Positions 11,635 to 23,300 of a stretch of 64,000 nucleotides of DNA are shown piece after piece. Source of the stretch: Zerene cesonia (lineage: Eukaryota > Arthropoda > Insecta > Lepidoptera > Pieridae). The notes beneath the pieces were generated by a model that did not search any database, was not told the origin of the DNA, and saw only the letters and a program-made list of their open reading frames with translations. Location of the stretch: positions 5,766,001-5,830,000 of the forward strand of contig NC_052108.1 of NCBI RefSeq assembly GCF_012273895.1, written 5' to 3'. Made by a program: the position numbers and the translations under genes. Each line of letters opens with the position of its first letter. The first letter of the stretch is position 1.

Positions 11635-12970
11635 ATGGATGAATTAATCGTTGGAACCTATGAAGGATTTTTATTAGGTTACTCTATACAGCCTGAGGAA
11701 GAGGTAAGAAATTTGAATATTAATAAATTTTCCCAAGTTCCAAAAGAGTAACAGTATGTTTTTGATGTATACCTCAATATTTTTTTAGGCAACAAAATTA
11801 AAGCAAACATTCGCCACTCATTCGCACACTGCCTCTGTCAGATGTATTTCTACTGCTGGGAAATTTTTAGCATCTGGTGGCACTGATGACAAAGTTGTTG
11901 TCATAGATTTGATTACGCGAAAAGAGCATACTGTTTTAATGAACCACGATGGATCAATAAATGCAGTAGCGTTTACTCATGGTGGTACACACTTGCTTAC
12001 TGGTAGCGATGATGGATCTATAATTGTGACAAGAACTGGAAATTGGCAAATAGAAAAAGTGTGGAAAAAGGCCCATGGAGGTAATGCTTATAAAAATTTT
12101 TTATATACATGACTGTATACAAAAGTAATACCAAAAAGTGTTTGGTTTCTTTGACAAATTTGTTTAATTATTTATTTATATTTAGGGCAACCAGTGACAG
12201 CCGTAGCTGTTCATCCATCAGACAAATTAGTCCTAAGCTTAGGAGGTGACAGGACATTAAGAACATGGAATCTTATAAAAGGAAGACCAGCGTTTACCAT
12301 CAATTTAGCTAGTAAAGGAATAACCTTACCAACAGAAATAAAGTTCTCACCAGGTGGGGATAGGTTTTCTCTTGTCTCACAACAAACTGTTGATATATGG
12401 AAAATAAGTGAAGCAGGGTTGGAAAAGCGTATTACATGTAATTCTAAACCAATCACAGTACAATGGAGCAGTGATGAGCAAGTCTTTGTTGGATTAGAAA
12501 ATGGAAATATTTTAAGTGTAAGTGTATCTGAAACACAAGCTCTAACATATCCTGCCCATAGACAAAGGGTTAAATGTGTACATTTCGAGAACAACATGCT
12601 ATATTCTGCATCGAGTGCTGGCGAAATCAAAACTTGGTCTGTTGATGACAAAATATTAAGGGAAATTTGTTGTGCAAATGCAGCATGTAGAATAACATGT
12701 GTTGCTCTAAATAGACAAAATCATTTAATAAAAAAAGAAGAAACCGATGAAGAAAATGACAATGAAAAAGAAGAAGTTGAGAATGAAGACAGTAACAGTG
12801 AGGAATCAAATAATGAAGACACTCCAACACCACCAAAAAGGAAAATTGGTGCATTTGTTACAATCAGCTATGGTGATGAAGAGGACAATAAAAATGACCA
12901 CCAACCTCCAGCCAAGAAAGCAAAGAAAAAGCGAAAAAATAAGAAATCTAAGAATAAAAATACTGGTTAA
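11635..12970 (+). CDS. PAK1IP1: PAK1IP1/MAK11-like WD40 ribosome-biogenesis protein, 381 aa
   Basis: The exons are 11635-11703, 11789-12080 and 12186-12970, with GT/AG borders in phase and stop TAA. The ATG opens MDELIVGTYEGFLLGY. WD40 units follow, for example HTASVRCISTAGKFLASGG, HDGSINAVAFTHGGTHLLTGSDD and VTAVAVHPSDKLVLSLGGD ending RTLRTWNL. Residues from about 310 to the end are strongly acidic and then lysine-rich (KKAKKKRKNKKSKNKN), a likely nucleolar-localisation tail. The repeat order and the phrase LIKGRPAFTINL fit PAK1IP1 (yeast Mak11), a nucleolar factor of 60S subunit maturation that also binds PAK1 in vertebrates. The length is close to the family norm. Coding sequence is AT-rich, unlike the neighbouring METTL9 and unnamed-gene exons. 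Confidence 0.9.
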
Positions 12971-13090
12971 TTAAACAATGCTTTTGTTTTTGTTATTTTA
13001 ATAACAATAATTATAATGTCCCAAATACAAGGTCACCTATATGACGTAAAAAGCCTAAGGCATGGTTTCTGTAAAAAAGTTCAATAACTG

Positions 13091-13118
13091 AATAAATATT
13101 ATTAATAATATCAATAAA
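13091..13118 (+). promoter_or_regulatory. Poly(A) signals after PAK1IP1
   Basis: AATAAA occurs at 13091-13096 and again at 13113-13118, 120-150 bases after the stop codon, giving a short 3' UTR. Confidence 0.6.
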
Positions 13119-13164
13119 GATTCTTTACAACTGCCATCCTGCCGAATATACAAAACCCATCCAA

Positions 13165-13464
13165 GTGATATTCATAACTAACTCTTTAGTCAGTTTTCCT
13201 TATGGTGTAAAAAACGATATACATACATATTTCGTTTATCGAAAATTTTCAATTGGCAAGAAAGCTGATGTTATAAAAACCTACACTTCTTACTACGATA
13301 TACCCACGGAATTGGCGGCCACGGCCATTAAAAGGAAAATCTCATTTACACGGATACACCGGAAAGCCGCGAGTTTAAGTGAAAAGTACGGTTTGACAAA
13401 AAGACGAGTGCTCGAAACACGTTTCGTGATCACTTTTTTTCTATTCTTTCAAAATTTCTTATAA
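13165..13464 (+). other. Open frame without ATG, unknown
   Basis: A 99-codon stop-free frame opens at a GTG and contains no ATG. Its middle part (13290-13430) is more GC-rich than its surroundings and has a protein-like composition (ELAATAIKRKISFTRIHRKAASL). No splice borders of good quality were found. It may be a relic of a mobile or duplicated gene. I assign no function. Confidence 0.2.
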
Positions 13465-13689
13465 AGCTGTACCCGGCGCGCGTTACTACGTGAATATATA
13501 GTTGTAGTTTTTTATATTTTCCTTGTATTCTCAATTTTTCTTTTTTCAGGTTTCAATTCTCAGTTTGTAAATCTTCACTCAAAAATAAATAAAGATGATA
13601 TAAAAACTCATTTGAAGTTTAGAATTCTTCATTGCGAATCTTATATCGGTACTTACAATCAAGTAGAAAAATGGCAAATATTTTTCATA

Positions 13690-16325
13690 TAAGGTTTTTA
13701 ATTTCCGAAAACCTTGTGTAAGGTGGAAAAATAAAAGGCAAATTGATTTCGACTTTGGTTTCTTTATTATTTATAAATAAAAAATCTTTTATCTGAACAC
13801 ACCCAAATACATAAATAAATTGCAAGTAGGTACATAATAAATTAATTTGGTCCCAAAATAAATATTTCAATAATTTAAGAAAATTATATTAAGAAAATAA
13901 AAACAACAACATTAATAAAAAAGTACACATAATTTTGGCAATTGTTAATGGTTTTAACTAAATCGATACATGAATGTTAAATCTTAACTAATACTTAACT
14001 GAGGATAACAAGCACTCTAGATGTCTTCATTCAGTCGATATTGAGACTATATTTACATTGTAATTGCTACGAAATCAAACATGCTCATTTTTATACGCAG
14101 ACAAATCGAATACATAAACTAGTTGTCTAGGAAAATAGTAAAGCTTGTCAAATCATAAAAATCACACGGAAAAAACAAACGCTCTGACACTAGTGCTTTA
14201 ATAAATAAGTTCGAAAAGCTTATAAGAAAAGAAATGCCTTTTAAGAAAAAGCCAGAGTAAAAAGAAGGCTAGCTACAAAGAGTGAAAAGTTTGATCTAGT
14301 ACATAAATATAAAAGCTGGAATGTAACACAATCATGAAGATAACGAAGTCTTATAAGCCTTTTCTACGCCAAATAGTAATTGGAAACTACAGAAAAGTAT
14401 ATCTTTTCCCAGCATAAATGTCATAAGATATGATTTAGAATGATAATTTCAGAAAAAATATCTATTATATAACATGCAATGTAATCATAATTTTATTATT
14501 GATATTGGCATATTTCTAGTAGTCGGCGTAGAAAAGAGTTGGCATATATTTCATTGAACATAGTGTGGGTGACTATTACAATCTTTTATACTTCATGAGA
14601 TCACCAAATTTAATGAATTATGAATTATCCATTACTACACGTACAATTTTACATACATTAACTATTAATACAAGTGACACTTCCAAGTCCAAACATACAG
14701 TCACCTGACTACTAAGTACATTTTGTGCAATACAATTTAAAAATAAATGCTGTACTGAAATCAATTTGCGTGTAATCACTAATAAGTAAGTATAGTCGTA
14801 ATCGATTGATGAATACATAGATAATAATTATACTAATACATAATGAAGGTTACATATAATCCTAGAGATTTGAAAATTCATCGAGAGAAATTCTAATATT
14901 GTATATTTCATAATTTGCGTTAATCTTACAAGTTGATCTTATGACTAGATTGAGCCAGTATCCTTCACACAATTCAACTCACACCAAAATCAGAGAGAAA
15001 CTGACACAATTAATACAAAATGTAGGAACAACAAAGAAGTTCAGTATTGAAAATATATTAGGGTGTTTATTTATTTATATTATGTAGCTTTGGTAATGTT
15101 ATCTATTTCCATCAATTGGGTGTTGCATTATATATTATTTTCGTTTTACATTCGTTTTATCGATCAAGCGAGTCTAACGTCTCTAATTCACTACAAGCTA
15201 GTCAGATGGCACCGCTATTGGCCAGCCGTTTGATTCACCATCATTGTTAAATGTCAGTCATATTCACTATAACTATTACAATGATTACTCGTGTATAATG
15301 ATTTAAAAAGTTAAACGTTAAACAAATATCGAGTAATATCAATCGACATCAAATTCATTGTTTTATTTTCATTAGCGCTGACGATGTATATTTGACTATT
15401 TCTTAATCTAATACATTAATTTAGGAGACAGTTCACACGACAATACACTGTTTTTACACATATTATTTGAAAACAGTTACAATTAACGATTTATTTTAGA
15501 ATTTAAATTTAATAGATTTTTGACAGCGATTTTGACTCCATCTATCTCTATAGTTTAGTCGTTCACTACCAGTTTTTTTAAAGGTTGTCATTGGGTGGCA
15601 AGGAAGAGCTATCAAAAATGACATAATATATTATGTATTTTGCCCACACTTCATAAAAAATTGTCGCAAAGTATGTGCATATTTAGCGATTTAACTCTGT
15701 GACGAAAAAACCAGTAGCGCGCTAAACCTTCACAACGTCGGATTGTATAACTATCGCAAATACAAGTCGCCGCCTTGAACATAGTTAGCACCGATTGCAC
15801 ATATTCACTTGCGGGGCTAATATACATGAAGTCATCGCGCCACTATGTTAGTAATTGCTTCAGTCGTTAAGCCTCATAATCTCGGTAGACTTTAACACAC
15901 GTTAATTAGCACGCTAAAACACCCCACCTCAGTTTATTACATCGATACATCTGTTAATGCAGGAGTATATATTTATACTACTACACTACATCGCTTTAAT
16001 TATGTTACTTTAACGTACGTGTCGGATGCGTGGCTCGAGCATAGTACGGGCGAGGGTAGGAACTTGTTTACTTCTAAAAAGTCGCCTCGTCGTTTTCACA
16101 CGTAGAATGACGGCGTAGGCGTGTTGTATAGGGAGAGGGTCTAGGACTACTTTTTCTTTGTATTATTGGCCTACTTGAACGTTACAACGTTATGACGGTA
16201 CGCGTGCGCACGTTTGTGAATATAGAATTATTGAAGGGGAGGGGATACATTTTTTCGGATTTTTAACCGACGTGAAGTGCTTTCCGAATGCGAGATTTAT
16301 TTGCCCCGACATTATTACGGTGCGC
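13690..16325 (-). other. Probable spinophilin 3' UTR / downstream flank, no genes seen
   Basis: AT-rich sequence left of the scaffold gap that interrupts the spinophilin SAM exon. The last coding exon is presumably inside the gap, so part of this stretch should be its 3' UTR. Reverse-strand AATAAA hexamers (tttatt) lie near 13760-13790. 16020-16325 is somewhat richer in GC and CpG. I see no supported ORF. Confidence 0.35.
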
Positions 16326-17325
16326 NNNNNNNNNNNNNNNNNNNNNNNNNNNNNNNNNNNNNNNNNNNNNNNNNNNNNNNNNNNNNNNNNNNNNNNNNNN
16401 NNNNNNNNNNNNNNNNNNNNNNNNNNNNNNNNNNNNNNNNNNNNNNNNNNNNNNNNNNNNNNNNNNNNNNNNNNNNNNNNNNNNNNNNNNNNNNNNNNNN
16501 NNNNNNNNNNNNNNNNNNNNNNNNNNNNNNNNNNNNNNNNNNNNNNNNNNNNNNNNNNNNNNNNNNNNNNNNNNNNNNNNNNNNNNNNNNNNNNNNNNNN
16601 NNNNNNNNNNNNNNNNNNNNNNNNNNNNNNNNNNNNNNNNNNNNNNNNNNNNNNNNNNNNNNNNNNNNNNNNNNNNNNNNNNNNNNNNNNNNNNNNNNNN
16701 NNNNNNNNNNNNNNNNNNNNNNNNNNNNNNNNNNNNNNNNNNNNNNNNNNNNNNNNNNNNNNNNNNNNNNNNNNNNNNNNNNNNNNNNNNNNNNNNNNNN
16801 NNNNNNNNNNNNNNNNNNNNNNNNNNNNNNNNNNNNNNNNNNNNNNNNNNNNNNNNNNNNNNNNNNNNNNNNNNNNNNNNNNNNNNNNNNNNNNNNNNNN
16901 NNNNNNNNNNNNNNNNNNNNNNNNNNNNNNNNNNNNNNNNNNNNNNNNNNNNNNNNNNNNNNNNNNNNNNNNNNNNNNNNNNNNNNNNNNNNNNNNNNNN
17001 NNNNNNNNNNNNNNNNNNNNNNNNNNNNNNNNNNNNNNNNNNNNNNNNNNNNNNNNNNNNNNNNNNNNNNNNNNNNNNNNNNNNNNNNNNNNNNNNNNNN
17101 NNNNNNNNNNNNNNNNNNNNNNNNNNNNNNNNNNNNNNNNNNNNNNNNNNNNNNNNNNNNNNNNNNNNNNNNNNNNNNNNNNNNNNNNNNNNNNNNNNNN
17201 NNNNNNNNNNNNNNNNNNNNNNNNNNNNNNNNNNNNNNNNNNNNNNNNNNNNNNNNNNNNNNNNNNNNNNNNNNNNNNNNNNNNNNNNNNNNNNNNNNNN
17301 NNNNNNNNNNNNNNNNNNNNNNNNN
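16326..17325. other. Assembly gap, exactly 1000 N
   Basis: The run is a round-number placeholder, so the true size is unknown. It cuts the spinophilin exon encoding the SAM domain. Frames reported across it are artefacts. The flanks share only a trivial gcgc, unlike the second gap. Confidence 0.98.
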
Positions 17326-20300
17326 GCGCGCCGCGAACGCGCCCGCGTGCCGCTCCAGCCCCTCGCCCAGCCCCGACACCCACTGCCACACCTGGGACAG
17401 TGCAATGTGCCTTTTAGCTATACAAATTAATGACTAGCTGCACGCCCCGGATCCGCCCGGATTGACGTTCGTAAATCATTTAAATGCACTCGATCATTCA
17501 TGAGTTATAGGTGTGTTACTAATAAGACTTTCTCTTTGATATACATTAATATTCAACAGTATTCGTGATGTTATAGGTCTCGAAGAATAACAAATTAAAC
17601 AAAACATTGTTCATATAATTTTGTTATTATATTCATTTGTTCATGCTTTTGTATTTTTTACAAAATGCTCTGTGAATCAAATAATCTATATTTTATTTTG
17701 AGCCAGATCAGACCATGATATTCTATATTATATATTCATAGATATCAATCTTCATCCAAATCTTTAAAGATGCTTTAGAACTCGGAATATACGATGTATT
17801 ATGAATCAAAGCAAGTTTTGATGTATGTACCAGTACACAGAATGTGCTTTTGCCCACCCATACCGAAACCGAAAACCGAAAAACAGTCTGTTCAAAACGT
17901 AAATCTACAAGTGGTAGCTAGCGTGTGGTGAGTCACCTGCTGCTTAGTCCACAGCGTGACGGCGCGGCTGTGCGGCTGCGGCGAGAGGCTCGCCTCGCTG
18001 GCGGCGGCCGAGAGCGGCTCCCACGGCACCTCGCCGTCCACTACACAAGTCGGAGCTTTCTTCACTGCGCACCATACCATTAAGTGACGTGTTATATGAC
18101 TATTGTTGCATACATATATACTTCGAATGTGGCAAAGTAAAACAAAACGAGAAGAAAATGTTTTTAAGAAAAATTACGTTCGAAATTCAACTTAATAAGA
18201 GTAATAGGAATTTCTAAGTTCATTAAAATAGATCAATAATTCAATAATAAGCAATCGATGGACAAAAAGTAAAAAAAAAAATTGTAACAATATCAAAGAG
18301 CTTAACGATACCCCTTCTCCCAAATTAAAAGCAAACAATTACAATGCGTTAACACAATATGCTTTGCTCATATTAAAACAAGAAACAATAATAAGCACAA
18401 AATATTATGACTGCACAACGATAGAATGTAACGATATAGAAGTAAATATAAAGTCTTCCCTGAAAGCAATATTCATCATATTATGTATTTTTAAATATTA
18501 TTATATCATATTAAATATTATTAAATAGTCAAAATATAGTTATAAATTTAAACTGTTCCTAAACCGAATAAAAGATTCATCATAAACATAATTATATCAA
18601 AATACCATCCGTATATGGCCACCCTAAAATAACTACAAATTAAAAAATGAGTACAATTCACGTGTTATATATTCATATACCTCTTGCGTTCGCCTCGCTG
18701 ACGGCCTGTCGTATCTCATCCACCAGCTCGTTGGTGAGCTGCACCGGGTCCGGGTGAGCCGAGTGCGGCGCCGTGTGGGGCACGTGTGACGCGTGTGACG
18801 CTTGTGACGGTTGTGACGCGTGTGACGCGTGTGACGCGTGTGACGCGTGTGTCGCATGCGGCGGGTTAGGCGACGAGCCCGCCAACCGCCGCTCGCGCTC
18901 CGCCAACACTTGCTTGAGTTGCTCTGCGAGTGACGCAGCTGGTCCTAACGGTTCTACGTATTTACTAACTTACTTATCTCCGTTGAGATATTTGGAATAC
19001 CTACTACTTATATATACACTAAAATATATAGTACATCAGCGTAAACGTACCTAACTGTGATATCCTACTAATGACATAACCGAAAGAAATCTGCACTAAC
19101 AGTATGCAATATGGTATTTTAGTCCAAATAATATATCCTATTGTGCTTTACTGTGAAAATACAATAATGCTTTCTTATAAGTTTTGGTATAGTCATATGT
19201 ATTTAAATATAGATCAGTAGGATATAAATATTTTAAAGTGAAATTTTCTGTTATTCACAACAGTTGCTAAAATCATAGAATTGCAAAAGTGAAAAATAAT
19301 AATATGTGTTTACAAAAGCACATCGAATAATTAGTATATAATATGATACGAGATTTATCACTTGAAGGCAGTTTTTGAATACACAGAAGCAGGAAGACAA
19401 CACAAGGTCAGTAAAGATATTCACTAGTAAGTTTGCAATAAAACTGTAATTCGCCAGAGAGAATATACTGTAATTATATATTTTTTAACGTTGGTGTCAG
19501 CTATATCATCATAATTTTTATTTTAAATACCGCTTTTAAGCTGAGAAAAATACTGCATTTGGAATATTAGTCATTTGCAAACTTTTTAGCGGCTATCGAG
19601 CATAAGCAATTTGCCACAGATTATATATTTATTTCGTTTCAACAAGCAATGTTACCAGATAGCTGATGGTGTCTTGGATCCCGCGAATACAGAGCGTCGT
19701 CCGCCACAGAGCCAACTGAACTGCCGCAACTCTGTCGTGTTTCGCGCTGTTTCACATTAAAAAAATTATATTGTCAAAATGGTTGTTTACTACGTCTCAC
19801 GAAATACATTATTTCTGAATGGAAGTCCATGTAAATTTCATTCTTAATTAGCTTCCACATCAACATTCTAAATTTTTCTTCTATTATTAACTTACTGATA
19901 TTTGAGAGGCGTGCGGCGGTGCACCAGACGTCGATTCGCTTAAAGATTCATCTGCCGAATCATTATAGGAGTCATCCAGCCCATCGTACTGTAACAACAA
20001 AATATTTGTTAATAATAAAGTATTGAGTTGACTGAATATTATCCTGTAAACAAAAAAAATATATATACTATTGTCTACGCACATTTCAAATAGTCTCATA
20101 TCACTCGCATGTAGGCGCGGATTTATAAAAAAATTAAAAATAAAATTGAAAAAACTATATGTTTAACGCATAACTATAACTGCATAGGCATATTTGTTTA
20201 GTATTTAGCAACTCTTTCGAGCATTACGTATGACACTATGTATCTTGAGCTTTTTTGTATATCAACTGGTTCTTGCACGTTTTTGTCATTTTCAGGGTAC

Positions 20301-23300
20301 AAATTTTCACCCCTTGTATAAAAACAAGGGACGAAAAAGACTCCTTGGGGATATAATTAATCACAATTATTTCTTAACAGACATCATACTGAAATTTGGC
20401 ATGCAGGTGGCTATCTGCTCACTAGGAGCAGTAGTTTGGGTTGTGCGTCGATAGATCTGTCAGTCAGTCAAATGTGCACATAAAGCACAAGTGAGGGTGG
20501 AGATGCAAGATGGCGGCGCTCACCGAGCTGGCGTTGCTGAGCGAGTGCGGCGAGTGCGGCGAGTGCGAGGCGTGCGAGTGCGGCGCGTGGTGGCGGTGGC
20601 GCGCCAGGTCGGTGCGCGCGCGGTGCGCCGACGTGTCCAGCAGCGACGAGCGCGGCACCGCCGCGTCCAGCTCGCGCGACAGCCCGCCCGCGCCCACCTG
20701 CCCGCCTTCCGAGCACACGCCGCCGCCCCCGCCGCCCCCGCCGCCCCCGCCGCTGCTCCTGGAACATTCATTGGCGATGTAGGCAGGCACACTGCAATAT
20801 ATATGAGTATCGAACAAGTTTTTTTTTATGCCATAGTCGGACCTTGGACCGGGTGGTACGTCTAACGGTAAGCGATCACCACCGCCCATGAAAATGAAGG
20901 ATAGAAGGGCGGAAGGGAAATGAAATGATATGGAAGGGCGAAACACAGTAGCATGCTATTATTTCTCGCCGGTTCAATCAGCAGCAGAGCTACCTAATAC
21001 AGCCTACTGAAGTAAACCATGCACTGTATGGGAAAAAGTATCATGTTATAAACACAGATCTCATCTACTGTAACAGTAAACATTTATGCAAATTATTTAT
21101 CTGTGTCTTACAAATTCCAAGTATGGAATAAGTACAATGTTTAAATTTTTTTTTTTGGCAACAAGCGACACACAGCGACAGGGCTTTAATTAAGCGAACT
21201 CGTATATATCTGTGGACTTCACATGGTTTTCTTTTTTAAATTAAAAGTATCACTTTCAATTTACTTTAAGATACACTACTCTACTAACATGCCTAATTTG
21301 TCATATCATCATAAAACTGAAACCTTACATGGTGTCCGTGAGTGCGCCATTGTTCGGCGCGCTACTAGCGGGCGCGTGTGACGTCACAGCGGCGGGCGGT
21401 GACGTCACCGGGGCTGACGTCACGGGCGCGCTCACCGGCTTCACCTCACTCGCTGTAGTCACGGTCACATCGCCGAGATCTGGCGGCTCACGTTGCCTTT
21501 TTTCTGATTTATCCACTTTCGCGTACTCATCCTCTATAGGTGATAAATCAGATAGATCGCTATCTGAACTCCATGGATCTGTGGAAAATATTATATATTA
21601 AATTTAAACACACAAAAATTTCCCCATCCAACCCAATACACTTAGAGAGTAATTGATCTAATAAAGTACATTACAATTTTTTAGTTTTACATCAAGTACA
21701 TAGGAAGCAATTTTTTTTTTTTTATTACGTTTCTCACCGTTAAAAAATATCAAGATCAAAAGAAGCCAAATCGATTCAGCCATTTTCAAGTGTAAGTGTG
21801 ACAAACAGGAATTGATGTTTATACTTGTTCGTTCAGTTATTAATTACATATCTTAAAAAAATAAAATACCGTTAATAAGCAGTGGATCTGGATCTGGCTT
21901 CCTGGGGAGCGGCGGTGTTTCTCGTCGCGCTGATGGCTCGTGCGGCAGCATCACGGGGAGACCTGCCTTTTTCTGCGTCTCCTGTTTACATTAATAAATC
22001 AATTAAGACAATGTAATATGTTTATTTTAAATATAAATGGGTCCTGTTCCACACAATGAGAGTACAAACTTACAAAACACTTAAAGGAGCTTAAATAAAT
22101 AAAAAAAATCTTTTTATTTTTTTGAATCCTAGTTGTACGTTGACATTATGTCAGTTTCAAATGATACGTACCACAGAACACATAAAAGAGGCCTCACAAG
22201 GGAGTAACCGGCGTGCTGTTCATATAATATGAGCGTTCTGAATTTTCGTAAGTCAACCTATATGTTGAATAAAACGACATAATATCGAACACATTGAAAA
22301 TTATGCATTGCTTGTAAGCGAGCGATCATATGCTTATTGCGATTCAGCCACAAGTGCAGAGTGTAGTGAAGTTAAATAACGGGGCACGCGTTCCGATACA
22401 ATTCAGTTCTTTCCATCCTCTTATCTGTTCTGCGATACGGCCAGTACGGGCAGGCGTAGGCCTAGGCGCATGTACGAACCAGCAGGAGCACCTCGAGGCG
22501 CGCGACGCGCTCGTGCAGCGCGGAGAGCGCGGCCGCGTACTCGCGGTGCGCCTCGCGCAGCGTGCCGCTCCACCACTCCTCGCGCGCGCGCACCATCGAG
22601 CGCGTGCGCCGCCACTCGCGCAGCGCGCGACGCGCCTGCACGTACGTACAAATTCAAATATTTATATCATCAATTACACTTTTGAATGTGTGATTTCCAA
22701 TAAGGTGGTTATATTTGGTGGTATGAATCGTATTATGAAAAATAATATAATTACTTAGTACGATAATTATCAATCACACTTCGAATAATTACTAGGTGCA
22801 CTGTACAGCATCTAGCTGATATAATAAACAATTAAGCTCGCCCCGCACTCCTCCATTCCCTTAGGCAATTTGGTTTTCATGTTTGCATTAAATCTCATCC
22901 ACATCGAGTAGTTCCTGAGATTAGCTCATTCAAGCAAGTAACCGAACAAAAAGAGTTCAGCTTTACATATAAGTATGGATATTAATTTGAATATCCCAAC
23001 CGACCTTCTCGTACTTGTCCGTAGCGCGCCGCGCCGCGTGCGTGGCGCGCGCCAGCGAGTCCCGCAGCGCGTCGTCGGGCGGCGCGCGCTGCGCCCACCA
23101 CTCGCGCATGCGCGCCGTGATCTCCGCGCCGCTGCCGCCGCCCGCCTCCATGCCCACCAGCTGACAAATATAATCATGGTACTTCAAATTTTCTCGCGAG
23201 AGATAAAAAACCAATAAACGAAAATAAAATTGATGAAAAGCTATTAATCAAAAGATAAAATAAAAAAAGAAAAAAAACTTATATACCTCATTGACTAGCG

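Noticed and set aside
12747..12974. 75-codon lysine/methionine-rich frame
   Set aside because: Frame-shifted shadow of the acidic/basic tail of the PAK1IP1 gene.
16190..17437. Long frames of about 380-400 codons on both strands
   Set aside because: They run through the 1000-N gap; only 17326-17391 (-) is coding, as the start of the second half of the SAM region.
20464..20865. Plus-strand and other frames over the polyglycine exon
   Set aside because: Shadows of spinophilin exon 20524-20758.
22330..22758. 142-codon plus-strand frame
   Set aside because: Antisense shadow of the coiled-coil exon 22492-22635; no start context.
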